64,000 nt of DNA from Bradyrhizobium sp. ISRA464 (lineage in GTDB: Bacteria > Pseudomonadota > Alphaproteobacteria > Rhizobiales > Xanthobacteraceae). Below are positions 53,975 through 62,446 of the stretch, one piece after another. The DNA lies in assembly GCF_029910095.1 (NCBI RefSeq), contig NZ_CP094526.1, positions 5,890,001 through 5,954,000 on the forward strand. The letters are read 5' to 3'. Below the pieces are notes generated by a model. It made no database searches. It had not been told where the DNA came from and saw only the letters and a list, made by a program, of their open reading frames with translations. The translations under genes and the position numbers were made by a program. Numbering within the stretch: position 1 is the stretch's first letter; each line of letters opens with the position of its first letter.

Positions 53975-54019
53975 GGGTGGGACTTGCACCCACTGGAAAG
54001 CGCCGCCTTATCACGGCGC
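53975..54019 (+). other. double hairpin, possible small RNA
   Basis: GGGTG (53975-53979) pairs with CACCC (53987-53991), and GCGCCG (54000-54005) pairs with CGGCGC (54014-54019), giving two adjacent short stems in a sequence (GGGTGGGACTTGCACCCAC) that is not explained by any coding frame. It looks like an alphaproteobacterial structured RNA end, but I cannot name a family with certainty and no T-run follows. Confidence 0.25.
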
Positions 54020-54236
54020 ACGCCAACAGCGGTCATTCCGCAACCGCGTAGATGAGTGCTGCCCTCACCAGGAAGCGAGGCGGCGCATCGGGTGGAGCGG
54101 GTACAAACGCCGCAAGCCATTTGAAGCGCCTCGCCTTTACGTTTTCGGTACACAGGCTTGACCTTGACGCCCGCGCGTCGCAGGTTTCGGGGCGCCGCGC
54201 GCGGCTCGTGCGCCCAACAAGCAGAATCGATCTTTC

Positions 54237-54419
54237 ATGGCATTCGTGCAGTTCACGCAACCGGACGATCAGCCCATCGTCATCAACACGGATAGGATCG
54301 TGACCGCCACACCACTGCCCGACGGACAAGGCACGCGCATCACCTTCAACAACGGTGGCCATCAGGACGTGAAGCAACTCATCGCTGACGTGCTGCGGCA
54401 GTTGAACATAAGCGCGTAG
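54237..54419 (+). CDS. 60-aa conserved hypothetical protein
   Basis: A 60-residue protein, MAFVQFTQPDDQPIVINTDR, then TRITFNNGGHQDVKQLIADVLRQL. The compact beta-strand/helix pattern resembles small FlbD-like proteins, where PIxINxDxI and the NNGG turn are typical, but no flagellar genes are near. It starts with ATG 54237 and looks intact. Function unknown. Confidence 0.6.
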   Translation: MAFVQFTQPDDQPIVINTDRIVTATPLPDGQGTRITFNNGGHQDVKQLIADVLRQLNISA

Positions 54420-54521
54420 GCTCAGGACATCGCCGCCTGGGCGAACCATTCCGCCGATCAAGTGAGATCGTGCACTTTCTTGAGGGCTGCCCAATGTCGC
54501 AGATGGGTCATTGAACAAGCA

Positions 54522-54556
54522 AAACGGCCTCAGTGCGCGCACATCTGAGGCCGTTT
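54522..54556. terminator. 12-bp perfect hairpin, terminator-like
   Basis: AAACGGCCTCAG (54522-54533) pairs perfectly with CTGAGGCCGTTT (54545-54556) across an 11-base loop, ending in a short T-run. It lies about 100 bases downstream of the 60-aa gene and 200 bases before the IS66 element; it probably ends transcription from the left. Confidence 0.55.
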
Positions 54557-54756
54557 GGGACCTCCCGCCGGGGGTGGGCAAAATGTCGACCGGTCGGTGG
54601 CTTGGCTTTCGGAGATAGGATCGCCGATTGCTGAGGACCAAGACCAGCCCAGGTGAATGGGTCCGTCCCAATCTGAAATATTTAGCGTCCTGATCGCCCC
54701 GCGGATGGCGCGCTGGCCCTGTTTTGACCCTTGAGTCGCTCTGTAACCACTAATTC

Positions 54757-55368
54757 GTAAGCCCCCGGCGAGGGCCGTCTTCCCGGATTGTGTTCGAGCG
54801 TGAGATGGTTTGCTCATTGATTTGCAAACAAATGAGCAAACGTGACGACGGTTACGGTTCTGTCCGGTCCAGAGCGGCGACGGCGGTGGACGACTGCCGA
54901 GAAGCTTCGGATCGTGGAGGAGAGTCTGGCGCCTGGGGCCAGTGTTGTCGAGGTTGCTCGACGACATGATGTCCACCGCAATCTGGTCACGGCCTGGCGG
55001 CGGCAGGCACGCACAGGCGTCCTCGCTTTCGAACCTGGGCCGATGCAGCGGCAAGCTGACGAGGTCGGTTTTGCGGCGGTCTCCATTTCGCCAGACCGGC
55101 AACCGTTGACCTCGCCCTCCGGGACCTGCGGCGCGATCGAGATTGAGTTCGCGGCCGGGGCTCGGATGCGGATCACGGGCGCGGTTGACGCGACGACGCT
55201 GAAGGCAGTTGTCGCGGCGCTGACGGAAGGGCGGTCACGATGATCCCATTGCCGGCCGGCGTGCGGGTATGGCTCGCGACCGGCTATACCGACATGCGGA
55301 AGGGCTTTCCGTCGCTGATCGGACCGTCGCCCCACGCGATTATCCCGCGGCCCTCACCGGACGGTTAC
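54757..55368 (+). mobile_element. IS66-family deletion derivative with both ends and 8-bp target duplication
   Basis: The left end begins GTAAGCCCCCGGCGAGGGCC and the right end, read inward, begins GTAACCGTCCGGTGAGGGCC; 17 of 21 bases match, as expected for IS66 inverted repeats. The element is flanked on both sides by ACTAATTC (54749-54756 and 55369-55376), an 8-bp target duplication typical of IS66. Inside are an intact tnpA gene (54842-55243) and only the first 26 codons of tnpB; the rest of tnpB and the DDE transposase gene are missing. It is a 612-base non-autonomous derivative. Confidence 0.85.
54842..55243 (+). CDS. tnpA: IS66-family accessory protein TnpA
   Basis: A 133-residue IS66 OrfA protein starting at GTG 54842. 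The HTH is in [42 protein letters not shown]. Complete, unlike the other IS genes in the window. It overlaps the tnpB start by 4 bases (ATGA). In the full element it works with TnpB and the TnpC transposase. Confidence 0.85.
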   Translation: MTTVTVLSGPERRRRWTTAEKLRIVEESLAPGASVVEVARRHDVHRNLVTAWRRQARTGVLAFEPGPMQRQADEVGFAAVSISPDRQPLTSPSGTCGAIEIEFAAGARMRITGAVDATTLKAVVAALTEGRSR

Positions 55369-55428
55369 ACTAATTCGGCAACCGAACACGAATTAACTGG
55401 CTATTTGGTTCGATCGGGATCCATATAG
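55240..55428 (+). pseudogene. tnpB: truncated IS66 TnpB
   Basis: The first 26 residues ([20 protein letters not shown] then KGFPSL) are IS66 TnpB; from about 55318 the frame reads through the element's right end into flanking DNA up to 55428. The remaining ~90 residues are deleted, so it is non-functional. Confidence 0.8.
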
Positions 55429-55506
55429 CTCCATCGCCGCCGCATCACGGGCATCCACCGGTGACAGAGAGTGTTGCGCTCCCGCCTATTCGAGGGGAGG
55501 CATCAT

Positions 55507-55752
55507 ATGCCCCAATCTCAACGCATGTCGTCCGCCATTCCGCCGGTTGCATTTGGGCGCCCCGCCTGTCCGAAGTGCAAGGCCGAGATGATGCTTACCA
55601 GCATCGAGCCAGCACGCCCAGGCGTCGACTTGCATACGTTTGAATGTGCTGTCTGCAATCACGTAGTTACGGCCCTGGCCGCGTATGAAGATCCTATGAA
55701 GTCCAAGGCTCTTGGACGCTGGCTTCAAGGCGATTTGCACTCGCCGAAGTAG
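55507..55752 (+). CDS. 81-aa Zn-ribbon protein
   Basis: An 81-residue protein. ATG 55507 follows GAGGGGAGG closely and is better than a start 36 bases upstream. Two CxxC pairs (C21/C24 and C47/C50, the second in HTFECAVCNHVV) form a zinc ribbon, as in the shorter protein at 535. The tail KSKALGRWLQGDLHSPK is basic. Widely repeated in Bradyrhizobium genomes as hypothetical; role unknown. Confidence 0.7.
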   Translation: MPQSQRMSSAIPPVAFGRPACPKCKAEMMLTSIEPARPGVDLHTFECAVCNHVVTALAAYEDPMKSKALGRWLQGDLHSPK

Positions 55753-55866
55753 TTAAGTGTAAACACAAAAGGGCAAATTAGGTCTCGAGCTCCCGGGAAA
55801 CTCCGATGCGACTTTCGACCCACCGACAAAAAATTGCGTAGTAAGCAAACGCAAAAGGAGGAGGAA

Positions 55867-56064
55867 ATGAGGGATTACACATACGAACGTCAGGTGCCCA
55901 CCGCGGCCTTGCGTAAGGCACGAAAAGCCTTCAAGGAGGCCGACGTCAAGGTAGCGATGACCGAGTATGAACGCACTCAAAAGGCGTTCCATGCAAACTA
56001 CGAGCGGTTAAAGGCGGAGCGATTGGCTCGCGACGCCGAAGCAGCGCGGAAGCTCAAAACCTGA
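55867..56064 (+). CDS. 65-aa basic helical hypothetical protein
   Basis: A 65-residue protein with start at ATG 55867 (AAGGAGGAGG just before). The sequence is almost all helix-forming and basic: RKARKAFKEADVKVAMTEYE, then NYERLKAERLARDAEAARKLKT. No domain recognised. It could be a coiled coil or nucleic-acid-binding peptide; no evidence for either. Confidence 0.55.
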   Translation: MRDYTYERQVPTAALRKARKAFKEADVKVAMTEYERTQKAFHANYERLKAERLARDAEAARKLKT

Positions 56065-56194
56065 TCGGAGGCTTTCGGTCAAATCTGAGTAGCTCCTCGA
56101 ACCTGCTAGGCTGAAATATCTTGCGGTACTCGTCGGTGATCTGCACCTGCCATCCGGCCCTAACTAGAGTGCGAGCTTTCGCAACCGCCAGCAT
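56054..56194 (-). CDS. possible 46-aa protein, convergent overlap
   Basis: A minus-strand frame reads MLAVAKARTLVRAGWQVQIT followed by DEYRKIFQPSRFEELL and a basic end, with natural-looking amphipathic composition. It ends inside the stop region of the gene at 55867. The same frame continues upstream without a start codon (EEGGRETVVASHVSP), so the true start may have been lost. Low confidence. Confidence 0.3.
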   Translation of the reverse strand: MLAVAKARTLVRAGWQVQITDEYRKIFQPSRFEELLRFDRKPPIRF

Positions 56195-56884
56195 TGGACT
56201 GACATGGCTCGCAACGACGGTTTCCCGTCCTCCTTCCTCGCATGAATGCTGAACGTCATCGCATCCTCAAAAGAGAAAGGCCGGCGGGCGTTACGCCGCT
56301 CTGCGGGACTATTAGCTACAACCACTGATGGCCCGGCACCGCCTGGTCATACGTTGGTCGGTATCTGCCCCTCAGCGAAAGCCAGCATAGATGCGTGCGC
56401 TCGACACCCCGTCCCTCCCACCACTGGGTGTGACAGTCACACTGTCCTTTACGACAGCTAGGTCACTGCAAGCGTCGATCCGGTGTCACGACCGAAATGA
56501 CCAATGTCTCAATTGGGTCACAAGCGCCGGTCAGGGGTAGGCGGGACTTCGTCCGGTGCACCCCTGACAACCGACGTGCCAACGGCTTACGCGCTCTTCG
56601 GTTCGGGGCCAAAGGCAGAATCTCATTCGATCACGTCGTCGGCGCGGGCGGGGCTTGTCGGTGAGAGCTCAATCACCACCGTTTTGGCGATGTGGAGATT
56701 AATCCTGAGATAAAATTTGGTGGGTCGCTCGAAAGGCAACTCGGCTGGCTTCGCACCCTCCAGAATGCGATCAACTTGTGAGATCAAGTGCGTAGCGTCC
56801 ATGAGATCGGGCCCAAACGACATAAAGGCGGTCATTGGCGACCCAGTCGGGCGAAGAAAAAATCGCAGGTTCGACCTCAACACC
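56195..56884. other. gene-poor region with dispersed intergenic repeat
   Basis: About 690 bases without a convincing gene. Near 56500-56640 lies a sequence (CCAATGTCTCAATTGGGTCA and onward) of a kind that I recall as a dispersed Bradyrhizobium intergenic repeat which yields spurious short frames; a related copy begins near 54491 (CCAATGTCGCAGATGGGTCA). Nothing else was identified. Confidence 0.4.
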
Positions 56885-57367
56885 TCAGTCTTCACCAAGT
56901 TCTCCGATATGATGTTGGGCATAGAGCTCGGGGCCGATCTTCGTGACGAGATCGATCTGAATTTCCAGAAAGTCGATGTGCTCTTCCTCATCGTGCATCA
57001 GTGTCTCAAACAGCCCTCGTGTCACGTAATCTTTGACCAAATGGCAATAGGTCGCGGCTTCAGCGTAGAGGGAGTGCGCTGACAATTCGGCCTTTAAGTC
57101 GCTATCGAGCACCGCCTTCACGGTTTTCCCGATATGAAGCGACTCCAGCGTCTGCATATTGGGAAATCCATCGAGGAAGATGATGCGTTCGATGAGCTTG
57201 TCAGCGTGCTGCATCTCTTCAATGGATTCCTTGCGCCATGTCTTGGCGAGCGCCTTGTAGCCCCAATTGTCGAGCAGACGGTAGTGCAGCCAGTACTGGT
57301 TCACCGCGGTGAGCTCGTGGCGCAGCGCTTTGTTGAGGTATTCGATAACGTTCTTATCGCCCTTCAT
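56885..57367 (-). CDS. bfr: bacterioferritin
   Basis: A 160-residue bacterioferritin starting at ATG 57367 with AAAGGAGCAG before it. All ferroxidase ligands are at canonical positions: E18, E51, H54, E94, E127 and H130; the heme axial Met is M52 (IEEMQHAD). It assembles into a 24-subunit shell that stores iron and detoxifies ferrous iron. It lies alone, so it is probably regulated by its own iron-responsive promoter, which I could not identify. Confidence 0.97.
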   Translation of the reverse strand: MKGDKNVIEYLNKALRHELTAVNQYWLHYRLLDNWGYKALAKTWRKESIEEMQHADKLIERIIFLDGFPNMQTLESLHIGKTVKAVLDSDLKAELSAHSLYAEAATYCHLVKDYVTRGLFETLMHDEEEHIDFLEIQIDLVTKIGPELYAQHHIGELGED

Positions 57368-57564
57368 GCTCTGCTCCTTTCGCGGGGTGCCACTTGGGGG
57401 TGATTTATCCACGACCTAGCTTACCACAAGCGGCAGGCTCAAAAGTCGCGAAAGCGGACGCGGCCACCTCACACTGGCTCGCCGTTCAGCCGGGGTCCTG
57501 CTTTTCGCAGGGAGAAGTATCGACTACAAATGGCGCAGCGAAATAAAACAGAAGAGTTCTGTCC

Positions 57565-57933
57565 ATGATCGAGGGGATCAGCGCGGTCACACTGGGCATC
57601 CACGAAATGCCACGGGCAGTCCGATTCTACCGCGCGCTCGGGTTTGAGGTCCTGCATGGCGGCGAAGAGTCGTCATTCACCAGCTTTCGGACGGGGACAG
57701 GCTATCTCAACCTCATCGCCCAGCCTGCCGAGCGGCGCTGGTCCTGGTGGGGCCGGGTAATCTTCTATGTTACCGATGTCGATGAAATCTACGCAAAAGC
57801 CCTGGCGATGGGCCTCAAGCCATCGACCGCGCCCCGCGATGCCGAATGGGGCGAACGCTTCTTTCATCTCATTGATCCGGACGGTCATGAATTGAGTTTC
57901 GCGCGGCCTTTGCTTCCGGTTTCCGTCCAATAG
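57565..57933 (+). CDS. VOC superfamily (glyoxalase/bleomycin-resistance-like) protein
   Basis: A 122-residue protein with a single VOC module pair: IEGISAVTLGIHEMPRAVRFYRALGFEVLHGGEESSFTSFRTG and YVTDVDEIYAKALAMG, ending FFHLIDPDGHELSFARPL. The final ELSFA Glu and the first His are likely metal ligands. Members include dioxygenases, isomerases and antibiotic-binding proteins; the role is not assigned. It precedes the cupin gene by 82 bases. Confidence 0.8.
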   Translation: MIEGISAVTLGIHEMPRAVRFYRALGFEVLHGGEESSFTSFRTGTGYLNLIAQPAERRWSWWGRVIFYVTDVDEIYAKALAMGLKPSTAPRDAEWGERFFHLIDPDGHELSFARPLLPVSVQ

Positions 57934-58015
57934 CAGATCGAAGCGGCCGGCCATTCCAAGAGGCGCCTGGAGGGCGTATGGTGCTTCGATTTTCCGCTGA
58001 CCCTGGGAGGCAATT

Positions 58016-58768
58016 ATGCAGTTCAGGACAACGGGGCTGTTGCTGCTCGGCGCGTTGGCGCTTCCCGCCTCCGGGACCGCACAAACCACCCCGGCTCCAC
58101 CGGCAATTACACGAACAGTGGTCGCCGCAACCAGACTGCCAACCGTCACCGACGTGCCGCTCTATTTCAAAGCGGTGAGCGTCACCCTTCAACCGGACGA
58201 GATGACCGGCATCTCGGCGGCCAATGGCATCCTCTACCAGATGTCAGGTTCGACCCAGGTCGCTCTCGATGGCTGGGCTAAAAGGCTCAACGCTGGAGAG
58301 GGGCTGTTCATCGCCGGCGGAAAGAACGCGGCGCTGAGGGGAGGCGCCAACGGGCCATCTACTTTCCTCCATTTCTTGCTTGCTCCCGCCGGTGACCTGG
58401 ATCGGCCTGCCGAGACGACATCTGCCCCTGCGAGAGAATTATATCGCTCTGTGAATCCGATCCCCGACCTGAAGCCAGGCGCTTACGATCTCAATCTCAC
58501 GCGAGTCACGTTTCCGGCAGGGATGCCCTCCAACCCGCCACACCATCGGTCAGGGGCCGCTCTATACATCATCCTGTCCGGCACCGGCGCCAACACGGTC
58601 GGCGGCAAGACAGAAGCAAGGGGACCGGGTTCCTTGATCTTCGAACCGTACGGCCTCGTGCACCAATGGGGAAGCCCCGGCCCCGAGCCGCTGATTTTCC
58701 TGGCCTTCAATATCAATCCGGAAGGCGTGGCAGCAGTGCTTCCAGGCGCACCAGCAAAGAATCAATAG
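58016..58768 (+). CDS. exported cupin-domain protein
   Basis: A 250-residue protein with signal peptide (TTGLLLLGALALPASGTAQ). The C-terminal half has cupin-type strands: NPPHHRSGAALYIILSGTGANTVGG and GSLIFEPYGLVHQWGSPGPEPLIFLAF (His ligands); the N-terminal half is a more degenerate cupin repeat, so it is probably a bicupin. Extracytoplasmic; function unknown. Behind GGGAGG. Confidence 0.75.
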   Translation: MQFRTTGLLLLGALALPASGTAQTTPAPPAITRTVVAATRLPTVTDVPLYFKAVSVTLQPDEMTGISAANGILYQMSGSTQVALDGWAKRLNAGEGLFIAGGKNAALRGGANGPSTFLHFLLAPAGDLDRPAETTSAPARELYRSVNPIPDLKPGAYDLNLTRVTFPAGMPSNPPHHRSGAALYIILSGTGANTVGGKTEARGPGSLIFEPYGLVHQWGSPGPEPLIFLAFNINPEGVAAVLPGAPAKNQ

Positions 58769-58881
58769 CGACTTTGCTCGGGAAAGTTGGCGGGCTTGCT
58801 GAAACAGAAAGGCCACCATCCTGACATCTGCTTCGGCTGGAGCTATGCTACTGTCTCTCTGAACACCGAGAAAATCGGAGG

Positions 58882-59289
58882 ATGGCAACGAACGGTCGCA
58901 CCGTCCCCGTGTTCGGCGGAACCGGCTTTCTCGGCCGCCGCATCGTTCGGCATCTGCGCTCTCGCGGATTTCCCGTTCGGGTCGCGTCAAGGCATCCAGA
59001 TCAGGGGCACAGATTGTCTGGTCGTGATGATCCGCAACTTCAATCCGTAGGGACCAACATTCACGACGAGCGGTCAGTCGCGGACGCGCTTGCCGGCGCC
59101 TACGGCGTTGTAGATGCGGTTAGCCTTTACGTCGAACACAGCCAGGAGACCTTTCAGCTAATCCGCGCATCGCACGCCGATGTTAGCTGGCTGCAACAAA
59201 CCCTCGATCGGGACAGTCAAAGACTGGGAGTGCGCATCAGCTTTACATCGGACGGGCGGCTCACGCTTTCTTGGGCACCGGCTTCTTGA
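58882..59289 (+). pseudogene. NAD(P)-binding NDUFA9/epimerase-like protein, truncated
   Basis: Begins with an intact Rossmann motif (RTVPVFGGTGFLGRRIVRHLRSRGFPVRVASRHPDQ) and continues as an atypical SDR up to AYGVVDAVSLYVEHSQETF at about residue 92; after that the sequence no longer matches and ends at 59289. Intact members have ~300 residues with a Tyr-based substrate domain. Deletion joins it to the LivF remnant on the other strand. Confidence 0.65.
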
Positions 59290-59319
59290 TCGACCCCAAT
59301 CACGTCATCATCTAAACGG

Positions 59320-59594
59320 GCCAGCGTTTGCGCCGCTTGCTTCACTTCGCGGAATGATTTTCCGCTTGTCCTCGGCAACGCCAAGATATAATTCCTTCAC
59401 ATCCTCATTTGCGGCGCGCCTCGCCATCCGTCACGACGCGTCCATTCTCGAGAATATATCCGTGGCTGGCGTATTTGAGCGCCATGTTGGTGTTCTGCTC
59501 GGCGAGAAGCTTCCTTGACGTTGAGATCCTTCACGATCTCGAAGATCTCTTCGACGATCTACGGCGCGAGCCCCATCGAAGGCTCGTCGAGCAT
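59320..59594 (-). pseudogene. LivF-type ATPase, C-terminal remnant
   Basis: Walker B (LDEPSMGLAP), then an in-frame stop, IVEEIFEIVKDLNVKE, and after a frameshift KLLAEQNTNMALKYASHGYI with LENGRVVTDGEA; after another frameshift NEDVKELYLGVAEDKRKSFREVKQ. These are the last ~90 residues of a LivF protein with at least three lesions. Complements the LivM fragment at 53737. Confidence 0.75.
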
Positions 59595-59678
59595 TCTTCG
59601 GGCATCGTTCGTGATTCAAAAGCAAATGAGCGGACGACTCGATGCCGCAACAGGATCGCTCCCCTTGCGTTATCGTTC

Positions 59679-61511
59679 TCAAGCCGCTTTGACTTCCGAC
59701 CTATCGAGCTTGACGCCACCGCCCTCGATCAGCATGACCCTGTTCAGCAGTTTCACGAGTGCATAGACGGCTTCGATCGCAGGTGCGGGGGTCTTCGTGA
59801 GCTTCGCCATCTCGAGAATCGAACCGATCAAAGCCTCGGTTTCAAGGGAGCGGCCGGCTTCGACATCCTGCAGCATCGACGTCTTGTGCGCGCCGACCGC
59901 TTCAGCACCGGCGATGCGCTTGTCGATGGTGACGCGGAAGGTGACGCCGAGCTTTTGCGCGATGTCCTGGGCTTCCTTCATCATGGCCGCCGCGAGTTCG
60001 CGCGTCTCCGCGAACTGGCAAATGTCCACCAGCGTAGCATGGGTTAGCGCCGAGATCGGGTTGAACGAGAGATTGCCCCACGCCTTGAGCCAGATCTCCG
60101 AACGGATATCCGTTAATACCAGTGATTTCAGTCCGGCCTTGATGAAGACATCGTGCAATTCCTTGACGCGCTCAGTCTCCTTGCCGTCGAGTTCGCCGAT
60201 CGGGAAGCGGTCGCCTTCGACGTGGTGGATGACGCCCGGCGCCGTTGCTGCCGCCGCGGGATAAACCACGCAGCCGATGATGCGGTTCGGATCGATATTC
60301 TTGGTGAGGATGCCGGAGGGATCGAGGCTCTCCAGCCGGCGATTGTCGTACTGGCCGCCGAGCCTTTGGAAGTACCACCATGGCAGGCCGTTCTGCACGG
60401 TCAGCACCACGGTGTCCGGACCCAGCAGTGAGTCGATATCCCGTACCACCTTATCGAGGAAGTGCGCCTTCACCGCCAGCACGACGATATCCTGCTTGCC
60501 GGCCTCGGCCGGCTTGTTGGCGGCTTTCATTCTGGCGATGTGAACCTTGCCGTCATGCCATTCCAGCTTCAACCCGTTCTTCTGAATCGCGGCGAGGTGC
60601 GCACCCTGGTCGATCACGGTGACGTCCTCGCCTGCGAGAGCAAACCTGGCCGCCAGCAGGCCACCGATGGCGCCTGCGCCAACCACGCAAATCCTCTTCT
60701 GTCTGGGTGGGGCGCCTAACAGGTACGGGCTTGGCAATACCTGATCGAAAACGCTGCTGAGGCTGCCAACGCCATCGATGACAATGTCGACGACGTTATG
60801 GGCATCACCCATGGTACCGGCACCAAGCGAAGTGCCGCAGGCAATGATATCGCCGGGCATCAGCGTCACGTCTTTGGAAATCGCGGCGACAAGCTTATGG
60901 GGTGGGAAGAACATGTCGGCGACCGGGTAGTTCTGCCGCTCCTTGCCGTTAAGGATCGTTTTGACCGACAGTTTCATCGGATCGACATCGGTCGCAATCA
61001 CCGGCCCGAATACGCCAAAGGTGTCAAAACTCTTCGCGCGCGCCCATTGTTCGAACGATTTATCCTTGCGCAGCAGATCGACGGCGGTGACATCATTCAC
61101 GCAGGTATAGCCAAAGATATAGTCGCGGGCTTCAGCTTCGCTGATGTTGAAACATTTTTTGCCAATGACGACGCCAAGCTCGCCCTCGTAGATGATCCTT
61201 CCAGCGTAGGTTGCCGGACGTTGGATTGGACAGCCCGCGGGCCAATAAGCGTTCGGAGCCTTCAGGAACCAGAGCGGCTCTTTCGGCTGCTGGAAATCGT
61301 TCTTCGCCGCGAGCTGATGGAAATTGTTCCACAAGCAGATCATCTTCGAAGGCTGGCACGGGATCGACAGCCGGACATCGGACAGCTTCAGCGTCTCGCG
61401 AGTCGGCTTCGCAGCTGCGAACATGTCACCGCTGTGTACCGTAATCATTTCGCCTTCGATCGTGCCGAATCCCGTTTTCCCACCGTTCTCAAAGCGAATC
61501 CAATGAGCCAT
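59679..61511 (-). CDS. fumarylacetoacetate hydrolase / ketopantoate reductase fusion
   Basis: A 610-residue single open frame with two enzymes. Residues ~1-258 are a fumarylacetoacetate-hydrolase-family domain: metal ligands E109 and E111 (YEGELGVV), D140 (CVNDVTAVDLL), and the GTSLGAGTMGD tail. After a linker (~259-271) residues 272-610 are a 2-dehydropantoate-2-reductase-like domain: GAGAIGG (278-284), KAHFLDKV, and the catalytic Lys in SEIWLKAWGNLSFNPISAL. Both halves look complete. It may cleave or decarboxylate a beta-diketo acid and reduce the resulting 2-oxo acid. The substrate is unknown; an MFS gene upstream is broken. Confidence 0.85.
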   Translation of the reverse strand: MAHWIRFENGGKTGFGTIEGEMITVHSGDMFAAAKPTRETLKLSDVRLSIPCQPSKMICLWNNFHQLAAKNDFQQPKEPLWFLKAPNAYWPAGCPIQRPATYAGRIIYEGELGVVIGKKCFNISEAEARDYIFGYTCVNDVTAVDLLRKDKSFEQWARAKSFDTFGVFGPVIATDVDPMKLSVKTILNGKERQNYPVADMFFPPHKLVAAISKDVTLMPGDIIACGTSLGAGTMGDAHNVVDIVIDGVGSLSSVFDQVLPSPYLLGAPPRQKRICVVGAGAIGGLLAARFALAGEDVTVIDQGAHLAAIQKNGLKLEWHDGKVHIARMKAANKPAEAGKQDIVVLAVKAHFLDKVVRDIDSLLGPDTVVLTVQNGLPWWYFQRLGGQYDNRRLESLDPSGILTKNIDPNRIIGCVVYPAAAATAPGVIHHVEGDRFPIGELDGKETERVKELHDVFIKAGLKSLVLTDIRSEIWLKAWGNLSFNPISALTHATLVDICQFAETRELAAAMMKEAQDIAQKLGVTFRVTIDKRIAGAEAVGAHKTSMLQDVEAGRSLETEALIGSILEMAKLTKTPAPAIEAVYALVKLLNRVMLIEGGGVKLDRSEVKAA

Positions 61512-61570
61512 CGAACGTCTCCTCTATTTTTTGCGTCGCAAGATAGATTCATGATTTGCGCCTGAGCGCG

Positions 61571-61857
61571 TCACTTCGGTCCTTCCGAAACAGCCAGAGG
61601 AAAGTCGGCGCGTAGCACGCCGACCACCGCGGCATCAATCACGAGAATAGCAACACCGGTCGCAAGGGGAACATTCTAGTTTCCGGCGAGATCGATCAGC
61701 CAGCCGAAGCCACCGGTGAGGTGACGCCCGCAATCGCGACGCCCATGATGATATGGACGCTGCCCAATCCAGCATATTCCTTTGAGATGTCCATGGGCAC
61801 CGCATACATCGGCGCGATCGTGCGCTCGAGGAAGACGGGGCGTTGAAAGGCGGTCAT
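61571..61857 (-). pseudogene. MFS transporter, C-terminal remnant
   Basis: Reads PMYAVPMDISKEYAGLGSVH followed by IIMGVAIAGVTSPVA, then a shift, IDLAGN, and NVPLATGVAILVIDAAVVGVLRADFPLAVSEGPK to a TGA at 61571. These are the last two to three membrane helices of an MFS carrier, of the aromatic-acid or hexuronate type. It ends 60 bases before the fusion enzyme, so they probably formed an uptake/catabolism unit. Confidence 0.6.
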
Positions 61858-61860
61858 CCT

Positions 61861-62446
61861 CTACCACCTGTTCGACGGGCCGCAAGCAATCAGCAGCGCT
61901 GTTTTTGCGGCTTTAGGAAACTCGGTTTTCAAGGTCTGCGAGGTTGGCTCGGCCGCGGTGCAACCGTAGGAACTATTCTGGGTGCTCAGATCGAGCCGGC
62001 CGACGAGCGGTTGCCTTTGTCGGATCTGTTCAAGGCCACGGAAGTCCTGGCTCTCACCCTGCTTGATCAATTGGGCCAGGAAGCCGTCGCGTGAAGGTCA
62101 CTTCAAGCTCAAACCGCTCAGAGCAGCGCCGAACCTAATTGTGGCGCTGGTCTGGCAGATGAGGCAGGAGATCCAGCGCCTTCGGCATCTGCCTGACCGC
62201 TTCTGCCGTCGCCGAGCGCTCGTCTCAGCCACCGCAAGCACCGGCTTGCGTCAGTGCCGCTGTCATATTCGTCGATCGTCTGTTTCATCATCTGACCTCG
62301 CGCTGAAGCGCCTGACGGGCACAGGCACGCGATGCCGGGCCTGTTACGGAATGGCCGCGCTCGGTTGGGCTAAGGAGGCGGTCATTGAGGTCAAGACATT
62401 CCAGACCAGGATAGCGATCCTGCCGCCACGATGCTACGTTAGGTGA
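61861..62446. other. gene-poor region between remnants
   Basis: About 590 bases with several short frames on both strands and no recognised domain. The local mix of partial frames suggests decayed coding sequence, but I could not identify its origin. Confidence 0.35.

Noticed and set aside
56504..56713. Short open frame MSQLGHKRRSG
   Set aside because: It lies in what I recall as a dispersed Bradyrhizobium intergenic repeat that gives similar spurious frames; no ribosome site or domain.
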